NCBI GenBank assembly: GCA_021307315.1
Contig: JAJSPD010000100.1
Span: forward strand, 1 to 64,000
Source: Bisporella sp. PMI_857
Lineage: Eukaryota; Ascomycota; Leotiomycetes; Helotiales; Helotiaceae
DNA: 64,000 bases
Direction of reading: 5' to 3'
Shown: piece by piece, positions 11,941 to 22,170 of the stretch
Numbering within the stretch: position 1 is the stretch's first letter
Layout of the letters: every line of letters begins with the position of its first letter
The notes under the pieces: model-generated
The model's input: only the letters and a program-made list of their open reading frames with translations
What the model was told of the DNA's origin: nothing
The model's database searches: none
Position numbers and translations under genes: made by a program

Positions 11941-13213
11941 ACTTTGGTATTACTGCTTGGCATTCATTGTGATGGTGTCCTACTTGAGCACACTTGGCAC
12001 AGACTCGCGGTTGCGTGCATGAGTACGCCTTGTGCCCGATTTCCTGGCATCGATAGCATTTCTGTGGACCATATCGCGGTTCAAAGACCCTGGTGTAGGC
12101 CGACTCTCCTGCAACATGGAAATATTGCTCTTGTAACAGTCGTGCGGCTTCGCTGCCTTTTGTGACGTAAACAACCATTGAACCATAGGCTTTCCCCCCG
12201 TCTTTCTTACTGAGCCACCCGATCTTGGCTATGTGGACCCTGTTTTCCTTCCCAAGGACTTCGGCGGCGCCAGGTAAAACATTTCCGTCGTGATCGAGTA
12301 TCGTTGTTCGATTGACATTGTCCACCTTGACCGGGTACAATTGGTCTCGCAGCACTCGGACTCCCTCGGCCGCAGTTTTCTGGGCCGCTTCCTTGACCCG
12401 TTGGAGTTCAGCTTCGTCTCTGCATACAATCTTGATGCGTTCCGTGTTCCTAGCGTCTTTGATCACCGCAGCGCAGCGCCAATTTGCTTGTCCTTCCCCG
12501 GCGCGAATCTCCTCCTCAATCGCCTTCCGAACTGCCCCAGGTTGGGCCTTGCTTCTCTCTCCCTCCCCAACTCTGGACGTGTCAACTGTGCAGTACAGCG
12601 TATCGGTCATTGTTGACGGCGTGGTGCGCAGGGAGAGGGTTCGTACATTGCTGGGTGAACTCTCTGGTGGCGTTCGGGCGACCTCTGCATACGATGGGGA
12701 TGGGCTTGACGGTGCTTGGGCATTGGACAGCTGGGTCTGAATCTTTCCCATCATATCTGTAACCTCTGCCTTAAGCTCTGCCTTAAGTGTTTCTATCTGC
12801 TTCGTGAAGGTCCGCGTTATAGTTTCGATCTGGGTCACGTGCTCCTTCTTCTGTTCCTCCATTGCTTTCAACAGCGACTTGACCAAGTCAGTGAGCACTT
12901 TGATCTGCATATTTACGCTTGCATTCGCTTTTTCGTGCACCGGCTGGTTCGGGGTCGCTGCCGCTGTTGCAGGACGTTCTCCTGCCTTCGCGGCGAGCGC
13001 CTTAACCTTCGTCGCCACACTTTGCTCCTTGGGATGCGCGCCGATCCCCGTTCGTCTTGTTTGCAATGGCATGGGAGCTTCCTCAATTACTTCAATCGTG
13101 TCCTCTGTATCGCTTGCTACCGCTCTAGAACTTCTCTTGCTCCATTCTAATGCCTTTGACGTCTTGACGCGTTCCCGGCTCGACTGACGCGTCACGACCT
13201 CCATCCTCCACAC
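11867..13213 (-). CDS. LINE ORF1: gag-like nucleic-acid-binding protein
   Basis: This 448-residue protein has a predicted coiled region in its first half (around residues 100-160, rich in E/K/T/Q with QTQLSNAQ) and, at its C-terminus, tandem CCHC zinc knuckles: CYRCQEIGHKAYSC, CAKCAQVGHHHNEC, and a third variant CVTCGGPHESLNGNC. ORF1 proteins of LINEs coat the element RNA and help target-primed reverse transcription. The reading frame is intact. The start at 13213 (MWRMEVV) may be slightly upstream of the true one; the overlap with ORF2 fixes the 3' end. Confidence 0.88.
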   Translation of the reverse strand: MWRMEVVTRQSSRERVKTSKALEWSKRSSRAVASDTEDTIEVIEEAPMPLQTRRTGIGAHPKEQSVATKVKALAAKAGERPATAAATPNQPVHEKANASVNMQIKVLTDLVKSLLKAMEEQKKEHVTQIETITRTFTKQIETLKAELKAEVTDMMGKIQTQLSNAQAPSSPSPSYAEVARTPPESSPSNVRTLSLRTTPSTMTDTLYCTVDTSRVGEGERSKAQPGAVRKAIEEEIRAGEGQANWRCAAVIKDARNTERIKIVCRDEAELQRVKEAAQKTAAEGVRVLRDQLYPVKVDNVNRTTILDHDGNVLPGAAEVLGKENRVHIAKIGWLSKKDGGKAYGSMVVYVTKGSEAARLLQEQYFHVAGESAYTRVFEPRYGPQKCYRCQEIGHKAYSCTQPRVCAKCAQVGHHHNECQAVIPKCVTCGGPHESLNGNCETRHRSRDA

Positions 13214-13235
13214 AACTACCGATTCTCACTAATTT

Positions 13236-13284
13236 GATTGCTGGCTGACTTGATTGCTGGCTGACTTGATGGCTGGCTGACTTC
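13236..13284 (-). repeat. Short tandem repeats in the LINE 5' leader
   Basis: About three copies of a 17-bp unit (TGATTGCTGGCTGACTT on the plus strand, the last with one change) lie just upstream of ORF1. Repeated leaders of this kind often hold internal LINE promoters; that role is a guess here. Confidence 0.6.
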
Positions 13285-13395
13285 TGTAAGACGCGTTCTC
13301 CGGGTCACCGTTCGTATTATCCCAATTGTTTCTGGTGAATTCGTCACGTGTTCGTTTACTCCGACGCTGTGGTCTGTGCGCCATACCTGAAACTT

Positions 13396-14225
13396 CAGCT
13401 CCGTACAGGAATGGCACGACTGAACGGATATCTTCACCGGATTGGAGCAGCGGAATCTGACCAATGTGCCTGCGGACAGGCAACAGAAACTGTCAAGCAC
13501 TTCCTTTTCCGATGCACGAGATGGGACGCATACCGAACGCAAATGCTAGCACAGACAGACACTAGAAGAGGCAACCTCTCCTTCTACCTGGGAGGGAAAG
13601 CTCCATCTGACCCGGAGAAATGGACACCAAATATAGACGCGGTTCGAGCAACGATCAAGTTTGCCATAGCCACAAGACGACTGGACATGGAAGTAGAGCA
13701 GGCAACTAACTCCCTACAATAGGAACTCCCATTTCTTTCTTTTATTCCGACTAACCCTTTATCACCCTCGTGTCCCCAGCAGGTCTCGCTTCAGTCGCCG
13801 ACAATAGGACATTGAACACTTGGAGGAATGAACTTCAAGTTAACTTGCTACTAACTACGCACGAGACCACGTTGAATATGTGTTACTGAAATTGGAAAAT
13901 GTAAATAGAAGCAGTTCTGTATGGGCTTCAGGAGGCATTAGAAACACCGAAGGAAGTGTATTATGTAATATAGAATAGGGCCCTTTAGGCTTAGCCGGGC
14001 GCAATAAACTACTACTACTACTACTCCTTGGCCTTGCTTGGCGTGCTCGCGTATCCACCCAATGACCCTCAACGCGGGTCTGTTCTGTGACAGTAATTGA
14101 TTCAAAATCTCGCGATCAAGTGGTGATGGTGTTTTGCAAATTGCTCTCTCTGCCTTACCTCAGCGACAAATTCTCTGCGCACGGACATCTCATCGCATTT
14201 GACTTATCATTTCATCGATGATCAT
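13396..14225 (+). repeat. Right arm of the 830-bp inverted repeat, carrying a LINE 3' fragment
   Basis: This is the reverse complement of 7589-8418. At the left edge the sequence changes from LINE 5' leader to ORF2 codons at CAGCTCCG, where the arm begins. Positions 13396-13722 encode the last part of ORF2 (LRTGMARLNGYL... to NSLQ, stop), followed by the 3' UTR and the (ACT)n tail at about 14006-14024. The last 200 bp match DNA outside the LINE on the left side. It cannot encode a working protein by itself. Confidence 0.9.
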
Positions 14226-14883
14226 TATCGAGTTGACAAAATCGCTATCATCAAATAGATCACCATCATCACCATCAGACTCTTCCGAGTAGACTACGCC
14301 AGCTCTAATGGCGCCGCCACAGTTGTTTTGTGGGACTCATTGGCAGCCAAAGCCAGCCAGCCACAGCATTCAACTTCAATGCCGGACAAGAAATCAAGCA
14401 AATGGCGCCGTCGACTTTCTTCACTATCACTGCCATTTCAGTAACATCCATTCTTCCTGCCAAGTGTCTCTGAAGCTGTCTACGCGGGACTCCAAAACAC
14501 CGCTCAAGAAGCGGCTCAGGTATTCTTTTCGGGGGTCATAGTGTAGCACTGCCGGCTCCATCCTCGACGCAGTCCACCAGTATGTTGCAGTCGGACGGCA
14601 GGGTCCAAATGCGGCCGTCCACCATTTCGGTTTGGAGACCGAGTCAGGCTCCTCATTGTGCAATAAAACCATGGCTCAAGATTTGGAGGATTGCGGGGAC
14701 AAATGCAGCTCTCATGCCCTTGTTGGCGATCAATACGAGAGAGTCCTGAAAGACAACCATTAAGGATAGAGGGTCTATTGATAAACCACGACCTAAAAAA
14801 CAGACAACCCTCAAATGCCTCGAGGCTCAAGCTCGAAAGCATAGTGGCCTGACAGACTTCCTCGACCTCTGGAGCAGCACTAT
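14226..14883. other. Region without a recognised gene
   Basis: The stretch between the inverted repeat and the MADS-like gene contains several short ORFs with no recognisable motif and a run rich in CATCAC words near 14260-14275. It may hold the promoter of the gene at 14884. Nothing else could be supported. Confidence 0.4.
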
Positions 14884-15262
14884 ATGAATGGATACAACAA
14901 TGATCAAGCGAAACAACGAGTGGATAGGAAAAAACCGAGGGAACGAAGGAACAAGCAGGAGAAGGACGCCTTGATTAAGAAAGTATATGAACTAGGGGAG
15001 TTCGACGGCATGGATGTGGCTCTGATTATTTGCAAGCATAGTCGGTACACTACATACAGATCCAGGGATCATAAAACATGGCCACCATCCATGGCAGAGA
15101 TTGTAAGCACCGCTCTATTGAATTCAACTGGTGCTAATACTGATCTAGGACACGAAGTATCCTCTCCCGAAGAAGATATTGCCGGAAGATATCGAGAAGC
15201 ATCTTTCTAACAGAGAAGAAAAGGAAAATTGGATTCCGATGGAGAGGATGGAAGAATTATAA
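14884..15262 (+). CDS. Small MADS-box-like (SRF-type) protein
   Basis: Two exons, 14884-15102 and 15149-15262, are inferred around a 46-bp intron (GTAAGC, GCTAAT branch-like site, ATCTAG). The join keeps phase and gives 110 residues ending at TAA 15260. Residues 20-75 (RRNKQEKDALIKKVYELGEFDGMDVALII...RYTTYRS...WPPSM) follow the pattern of a fungal MADS-box: a basic helix, an LIKKxYELxxxxxxDVALII core and the YxSxDxxxWPPS block seen in fungal relatives. The canonical basic N-terminus is shortened and the protein is far smaller than regulators such as Mcm1 or RlmA. It may be a small DNA-binding protein or a decayed paralogue. Homology is judged by eye. Confidence 0.55.
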
Positions 15263-15280
15263 AAAAAAAAAGGCAGATTA

Positions 15281-15831
15281 CAGTCGAAACTGTATATATG
15301 AAAACTCCTTATATGAAAAACCTCTAGATATGGGAATGAAGGCCTGGAACGGTCGATTTTATAGTGGGTAGATGGGAAAACCTCTTTAAAAGCATATGGG
15401 AATGAGATACAAGCTTTTTTGGTGCATTCCCATATAAGAATGTGGTGGGGCCTAAGTTCCTGTTCCCAGATTAGTTATTATATGATTGTCAACACCCCTT
15501 AATTGGACCAAAATACCTTTGTTTTGACCTTTTCTAAGCTTCATTATACCTTGTCGACGAGCTAGAGAACCAATTATCCCAGGTGTACCAATCGCAGCAC
15601 AGCCTAGAAGTCGAAGGCGTCGTAATCCTACAAATGAAGAGAAATATGGCCTTCGATATCTACGGAACTCTGAATTGCAAGGCCGCAGACGGTTTTGGTG
15701 TATATACCACTAGAAAATGCTTCTAGAATGCAATATAATCTTGCTTACATAAGACTTCTTTACATGAAAAACCCCTATATATGGGAATCAGGATTTGGAA
15801 CCAAGCGTTCCCATATAAACAGTTTCGACTG
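15281..15831. mobile_element. Non-autonomous pogo/Tigger-type MITE, 551 bp
   Basis: The element begins CAGTCGAAACTGTATATATG and ends in the inverted match CATATAAACAGTTTCGACTG. It is flanked by TA on both sides (15279-15280 and 15832-15833), the target duplication of Tc1/mariner/pogo elements. There is no transposase, and many short TATATGGGAA words occur near both ends. Its right 140 bp resemble 17409-17560, the end of the decayed pogo element in the HET pseudogene, so the two belong to related families. Confidence 0.8.
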
Positions 15832-15968
15832 TACCTGCAAATGGATAGATAACCAGTATTCTTGTAATGGAAAATCAGACCGCAATGATAGACACTACCC
15901 AATGAACCCTCAGAGCCCCTTCTTTGATTTGTTTTTATCATTTTCAGCTCGAGCATAAAAGGTATACA

Positions 15969-17406
15969 TCATTCCGCTCCATTGATTTGAAACTCTAGCC
16001 TCGGTTCATCCATCTTCTCTCCATCCATGATGCCATCTACGTAGCACGCCCCAACAAGCCGGTAGGGGCCGTGTTCAACTTTTCGTAATACGAAAGGAAC
16101 TTTATGCGGCAGAATACAAACGACATCACCCGGCTTGAGAATCGCTGGGCCAACCCCTAGGAGCCCATTGGACGTATGAAAGACTTTGCGATTGCAACGA
16201 ACGGCATCTGCCATTGATAGAAAGGCTTTCTCATTTCCTGTCTTTGCGGCCTCCTCATATTCTTCTACTGGAAGGAAGTTCATGGCAAAGTTTTGGAGAT
16301 GAGTTTGAACGGCGCTGTCCTGCTGAGCAGCAGCATGGACGGCATTGGATATTCGAACCCAGGAGGCCGCAAAGCCATCCTTCACCTCTTTCTCAGAGAA
16401 TTAGGGTCCCGCTAAACTGAATAATTCACTGAAAGAATTTCCCGCTGTTAATGTCCGCTGATATTTTTCGACCCTCTCCAAGTCAACGGCCGGAGGAGAA
16501 ACGTCGAATTGTGTGATTCGTAGCCACAATCTCAGGATATCTCCTGCATTCCTGAAGTGACTCTTGTTGATAATATCAGTTGAGGACTCTACCGTGCCGG
16601 CAATGATGCCCGGAATTGTAATGAGCCTTTTAGTCAACGTAGGACTTAGAATGCCGGCTTAGTCAAATTTCCACGCACTTTTCGTATCTGGCAACATCTG
16701 CCCAAGAGAGCAAGATCTGGATGGGCAGTCCCACCTAAGCACCCATAACACTGCTAGGTTCTTTAAATTATTCTCCGGATCATCCTGAACTGCGGTGTCA
16801 TGCTCAACCTCGCAGAAAAGATCCAAATTATTCGATCGGCTCAGAATCCGGTATGCCACTTGATGATATAGATCCTCGACGGAGATTGTGTAATCAGCTT
16901 CAATGAATGGCCGACTTGGAATGCAGGCTAGTGTCGAGAGAGTGCTGACCCGATTAATTGCATGTTTGGTGATGTCCTCGTAATCGTCAAGTTTTCGCCC
17001 TTCAGATAGAAAATGTGTGACTCGCGTGAGACTATCAATGTTTGTCACTTGCCCTTCCGCGGACGCGTGATTCGAATTCTCTTCACTGTTGATACTTTTT
17101 GAATTAGAATAAGCAGCCCAAATAACGATATACTTAACAGATTCACTTACTTTGTTGGAAAAAGAGAGTTGAACAGAAGTGGGTCAGCCGTTGTCCCCTC
17201 TTGGATGGCGTCAAATATTTCCAAAAGATTGGCCGAAAATTCAGCAACTCGATCTTCGAAATTTTGTGGAGATTGGGTTGAGTTATTCTCGTTATGTGGG
17301 CCTTGAATTAAAAGAATAGTTCTCGAGAAATGTGATCTCATATCCGTTTTGAAATTGGGGTTTGAGTCTTTTGCCGAAGTATATAACTCGTACATATACT
17401 TGAATA
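15969..17406 (-). pseudogene. HET-type (heterokaryon incompatibility) protein, 3' part, inactivated
   Basis: On the minus strand one frame continues from about 17400 to 15969 across an inferred 56-bp intron (17150-17095, GTAAGT...AAAAAG), broken by two in-frame TAA stops at 16658-16656 and 16400-16398. The C-terminal end (VRCNRKVFHTSNGLLGVGP, LKPGDVVCIL, VPFVLRKV, YRLVGACYVDGIMDGE) is the typical ending of fungal HET-domain proteins, and ADYTISVEDLYHQVA matches their middle. The N-terminal HET domain is not visible: the frame runs straight into the end of a pogo transposon at 17409. HET proteins trigger cell death on fusion of unlike individuals; this copy cannot be functional. Confidence 0.75.
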
Positions 17407-17408
17407 TA

Positions 17409-18428
17409 CAGTCAAACCTGTTTATATCGGAATCATCGGTTCCACGCCTGTGTTCCGATATATAGAGGTTTCCGATGTAACCAGGTTTTATGTAAGCAAG
17501 ATTATATTGATTCCTAGAAGCTATTCCCAGTAGTAAATACACTAAATTTGTCTGCAGCTCGACAAATTGAAGAATTGAAGCTATTACTGGCTATTCCTAT
17601 TTTTCGGGCCTAATAAAATAAGTTCTCAAGTCAGTTTGCCTCGTACTTTTCCACTCAAAAACGCGCTTTGACACTTCTCTCTCATAGTTCCTGAGTGAAC
17701 GCAGCAGCTCGTTTGCACTAAAATAGTACTCTTGTTGCTCCTCATATCGCTGAAGCTCACGAAGGTGGTGTAGCGCTTCTTGGTTCGTGATTTCTGGCCG
17801 AGCTTCTACTTCATTTCTTGATTCTACTTCGTCGATAGGGTTATAAGCGTCGACAATTTGCTGTACGAGAGAATCGGCTGAAATATCGTCAGCGACTTCC
17901 TCGTCGGAAAGCGATATAAAGCCTCGTATATCTCCAACTTTTCGATAGCCTTGCAAGCTTGTAAACGCTGTAAAGCATTCTTTATGCTCTCTACTTGGTG
18001 TTGTACGCCTTTCCACCGATCCTTTACGTCAACAACTATTGTATCGAAGTCAGCCCGAAGGAATTGGCCAAAGTCGTAGCACTGTGAGCGCGCCCATCAG
18101 TTTTGTATTGTCGCTGCAGAAACGTTATCTTCCCATGCCGATATACACTATCGAATCGCTTTCAAAACAGTTATTTCATCGAGAAAATCGCGGCCGACAT
18201 CGAAGTTTTGCACTATAAACTGAATCTATTGAGATTTAACTTGCGTTTTTGTCAGTTGCCAGGGTTGATAAGCTTTACCACAGCACTAAGCGGGCCAAAA
18301 AGGTACAATATCCGACGTCGCATGTCAGAAAGCTTATCCTACTACATATACCAGTACGGAACCTGACAGTTTTCCAGCATTGTATAATTCCTTGATCGAG
18401 AGGTTGATATAACGACGTTGCGTTTAGA
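17409..18428 (-). pseudogene. Decayed pogo-like transposon, transposase C-terminal half (continues beyond hAT-1)
   Basis: The element end CAGTCAAACCTGTTTATATC lies at 17409 next to TA. Upstream on the minus strand, 18016-17597 encodes a pogo/Tigger-type transposase tail (SLVQQIVDAYNP..., LRELQRYEEQQEYY, LRNYERE, TDLRTYF). The hallmark QPLDQGIIQCWK lies at 18406-18371, with frameshifts and stops in between. The coding sequence then meets hAT-1 at 18428/18429 and resumes at 22368 (about 22368-22390 reads YRLSLN, joining ATSLYQPLDQG). The far end of this element was not found. It has been dead for some time. Confidence 0.8.
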
Positions 18429-18791
18429 CAGTGTAGCCAGTAGTACAAACCGTACGGTGCGCACGGCCGTAATTACCGTACCGTACAGTTTGACACCGTA
18501 CGGCTAGCCGTAAAAATACCAAATTGTAGAAACTGTACCGTACGGTTTGTACTGGCACATGATTACTAGCACGATAACCCCACATAAAGCACAGACTACA
18601 CCTTAACTTTCATCCTTAAAAAAATGTATAAATAGCAACATATTATAATGAAATTAATATGTAATAAAATGTCTGCTTCTTGGCTTTCTAATAATATAAT
18701 TTTTATAATATATAATTAAGAACCAATAAAGTTATTAAGTCAGGAAGTAAAGTTGTAGCAGCTTACTGCTAAGATTAAACGAAAATCAATC

Positions 18792-19091
18792 TGTAACAGA
18801 AAGAGGGCAGCAGGAGGGATTGCAATATAACAGGTAGAAATACGTGACTGGCAATGCAGTTGCAACAATGATGTATTGATATCAGAAGTATGCTTGTAAG
18901 TCTAACAGGAAAAATCAAGCTTGCCCTTCTCCAAAGAGCTCTAGCTGTTCCTTATATCCCCTAACAATACTTAACAGTGCTGTATCCTGAGGAGCCTGTA
19001 GCCGACCTAAACCGACTTGTGCTTGATATAAACCATCCTTAACCGGTAGGTGCTTGATGTAAACTATCTCTAACCGACTCTGGCTGTTACA
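18792..19091 (-). repeat. Solo LTR (300 bp) inside hAT-1, shared with hAT-2
   Basis: The sequence starts TGTAACAGAAAGAGGG and ends CTGGCTGTTACA. It is flanked by 5-bp duplications CAATC (18787-18791 and 19092-19096). It is present at the same place in hAT-2, so it inserted before the two hAT copies separated. It is a shorter, reverse-oriented relative of the 704-bp LTR at 22561-23264: both have the blocks GGGCAGCAGGAGGGATTGCAA and the AGCTTG...TTAGACTTACAAGCATACTTCT region. Confidence 0.85.
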
Positions 19092-19120
19092 CAATCTCAT
19101 CTACTTACATCCGACTTTAT

Positions 19121-19380
19121 TGTAACAACCGGTATGCCCAAGGTGCGACACGGAGGCTATGGCACGGGATCAAAGGCTGATGAACAGGGTATGAGGGGTT
19201 TCAGAGCCGATACGGAGGAGAGTCGGAGTCGCCTATATAAAGGGCCTGCTCCAACTCTCTACAGTGGTTCCTCATGTTTTTGTATCCTTCGTAGGTAGAC
19301 CTATAAGGCAATCGCTATCAGCCTATTGTACGCACTCCCATATGCCTCTATTCTAGCCCGTGATTCCTTGCGTCGTTACA
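19121..19380 (+). repeat. Solo LTR (260 bp), TGTAACAACCGG family, inside hAT-1 only
   Basis: It starts TGTAACAACCGGTATGCCC, ends GCGTCGTTACA and is flanked by TTTAT duplications (19116-19120 and 19381-19385). hAT-2 has the empty site (one TTTAT) at the corresponding place, so this insertion is younger than the hAT duplication. A TATATAAAGG promoter-like box lies in the middle. A second member of the same length is at 33927-34186. Confidence 0.93.
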
Positions 19381-19888
19381 TTTATAATATTTCTATCAAC
19401 TGTAATTCTTATTTTTATATAATATAAACAATATATTTAGAATTGCTAGGGCTAGAGCTTTACTTTGGATTTTTGTTTATTAAATTTGAATAAAAATTAA
19501 GCTTGTAATTTAAATTTGTTGGTTTTTTATTTAAAAATGTAAATTCTTAAGTAAAATTCAATATGGTTTTTTCTTCTCACTTTCAAAATTATTAAAAAAA
19601 ACCCTAATCACCACAATATATCTTCGGCCTAGTACTATTAGAAAGTCCTGCTTTTTCTCTTTTAAAAAACGCGCTTCTTATTAAATTTACTTTTTATTTC
19701 ATTGCGTGCGAAGCTCCGGAAAGGTTTATGTTTTCGGGTTTGTTATGGTCAATAAGCGAAAACGCAATCACTAAACCAACGCGTAGTCACTCCCTCTAGC
19801 TATATATACCCCCAACTCTTTTCCTTCCTTTTGCTTCTCTTTTAATGTAAAACACTTCTACTTCAATATTTATTTGACCTTAACCAAA

Positions 19889-22170
19889 ATGTCTTCCCAA
19901 GCATCATTATTCTCGTCTACTCTTTTGCCTTTAGACAGTACTGAGCTTACAACTGATCCATATCTTTCGCTCCTACGTCGCCGTCATTATCCTCAGCATC
20001 GTCCTCGTCCCTATTGTCCTCGTCACCTCACTCTACTTTATTACTACCTGACCCAACACTGGTTTCTCGCCGGCCACGAACTTGCTGGGTGTATAACCAT
20101 ATGCCAGCTGAGGACCCTAATACTACGTACCTGAATAGCCGTGGAAAAGTAGAGTGGCGCTGCAAGTACTGCTCTCTCTCATACGCAACTAATGGAGGCA
20201 ACCTTGTTATCAAAAAGCACCTTCTTGTAAAGCATGGCAAAACAGAGAAGTCATCTCGGGAGAATATTACAGCAAAGCGCCAACGGTCTATTGAACACGC
20301 ATTTGAACTCTCTAACAACCAGTCCTTTAAGCGGCGTAAGCTTAATACTTATGGTGGTACTGGCCAGTCAATCTCCGGTAGCCACCTGGAAGTTTTATAT
20401 GTCAAGTTTATTACAGCTTGCCACTTGCCACTTCGACTTGTGGAATGCCCTGAGTTTAGAGACCTTCTTAACTACATCAATAACGACATTGATACGTGGC
20501 TCCCTGCCTCCCACACTACTATTACCGAGTGGGTATTACGCCAGTTCAGTTCTATGAAAGAGAGTATGAAGTCTAGGCTTCAAAGTGCTCGTACAGATAT
20601 CCATATTAGCTGCGATCTCTGGACATCACCGAATTGCCTTCCAATTCTTGGAGTCGTTGCTCACTATATTAGCGAAGACGGCAAGCTTGAGGCTACTACA
20701 CTAGCTTTGGTCAGCATTCAAGGGGCCCATACAGGAGAGAACCTTTCAAAGTACATACGAGATGTTATAGAAGATTGGGGTATAGCTTCAAAGCTAGGCT
20801 TTATGCAAATGGACAATGCGTCAAATAACGATACTTTAATAGAGGAATTAGAAGCTCGTAAGTCATATTAAAATTGTTCTAATTTTTATACTAATCCTCG
20901 TATAGGCCTTTTCAATGACTTCAGTATTGAATACAATGCAATCAGCAACCGTGTTCAATGTATGGGCCATATTATCAACTTATCTGCGCAGTCGTTCTTA
21001 TTCATTGATCAAGCAGATGCTTTTGAGGACTTCCCTTTTGCCCTTGATAATATAGAGAAGTATAGAAAGCTAGGACCTCTTGGAAAGCTTCATAACTTTG
21101 TTGTTTATATTGGACGTACAGCACAGCGGAAACAGCAGTGGAAGCTGATCGCACGAGGCAAGTGGGTTAGTAGAGACAATAGTACGAGGTGGAACTCCTG
21201 GGAGAAAATGCTTAGAGAAGCGGTCCCTTTACGAAAGTGTATTGATCGATACTTTGAACAATATTCGGACGAGCATTTTTATGAAGATCGGCTTTCAGAT
21301 AAAGATTGGGCTGATCTTATAAAAGTAAGTAGCATACTTTGGCCTTATAAGTTGTATACTTACTAATTTATCTTGAAATAGATTTTAAGCTTCCTTACAG
21401 ATCTTGCACATTGTACTAAGGCCCTTGAATCAAACCGCAATACTCTTGATAATACTCTCCCAGCACTTGACTGGCTTCTTAGCCAGTATGAAGCTGGTAA
21501 AGTAGAGTATCAAAACGACCCTTTTATGACCGCCCGTATTAACTCCGGCTGGGCAAAGCTCGACAAATACTACGCTCTCACTAGCGATACGCCAGCGTAT
21601 GTAGGTGCACTTGTTCTTCACCCAGCCTTTAAGTGGCAATATATTCAAGAGCACTGGGACGAAGCATGGTGGCAGCCATCAAAAGTTGCTTTAGAGAATA
21701 TGTGGAAAGAGAGGTATATGCCTACCAGTCCTAATACTCTTTCAACCTATAGTTGTCGTCCTACTCAGCTAAAGGCACTTAACCAACCACCAAACAAGTT
21801 TTCGGAGTGGAAGTACGCTTTGTATGAAAAAGTGCCTGCTAGCCAGTACATGGACGAATATACTCGATATTGTGAAGCACTACCACACCACGATTTTGAG
21901 GATGTGAGAGATTGGTGGTTGGCACCTGAGCAGCAGGCTATATACCCGAATTTGAGTAAGATGGCTCTAAATCTACTTTCTATTCCGGCAATGAGCGCAG
22001 CACCTGAACGTCTATTCTCATCTTGCAAAATTACTATTACTGATCGCCGTAATAAGCTTTCAGTAAAAGTAATTGAAGCATTAGAGTGCTTACGGTCCTG
22101 GTATCAAGTTCAAAGGTTTGATCTAGAGGATATAGAGAAGGAATCTGTAGAGGAAGGAAGTGGAAAATAG
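19889..22170 (+). pseudogene. hAT-1 transposase, frameshifted near its N-terminus
   Basis: The gene structure is as in hAT-2: exons 19889-20857, 20906-21324 and 21382-22170, with introns beginning GTAAGT. A 4-bp deletion near 19965 relative to hAT-2 breaks the frame after about 27 codons. The later ATG at 20101 (MPAEDPN) is back in frame and would still give the BED zinc finger, the catalytic region and the hAT dimerisation domain, so a shortened product cannot be excluded. The C-terminus also ends five residues earlier than in hAT-2 because one A is missing in a run near 22165. Confidence 0.88.

Larger units (their letters stand above)
7790..13395 (-). mobile_element. Tad-like LINE (non-LTR retrotransposon), near full length
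   Basis: Read on the minus strand, the element has a 5' leader, a gag-like ORF1 with zinc knuckles, an overlapping ORF2 with endonuclease, reverse transcriptase and RNase H regions, a 3' UTR and a simple (TAC/ACT)n tail in place of poly(A). This is the layout of fungal Tad1-clade elements. The 5' boundary is not defined by a target duplication because the inverted-repeat junction lies at 13396. ORF2 has one in-frame stop. Confidence 0.88.

Noticed and set aside
9191..12762. Many plus-strand ORFs of 70-150 codons over the LINE
   Set aside because: They overlap the minus-strand LINE ORF1 and ORF2, which have clear domains. The plus-strand translations show no motifs.
7589..14225. Twin-priming inversion during LINE insertion as the cause of the inverted repeat
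   Set aside because: Twin priming inverts the 5' part of one LINE and gives a single 3' end. Here the 3' end and the non-LINE flank are both duplicated.
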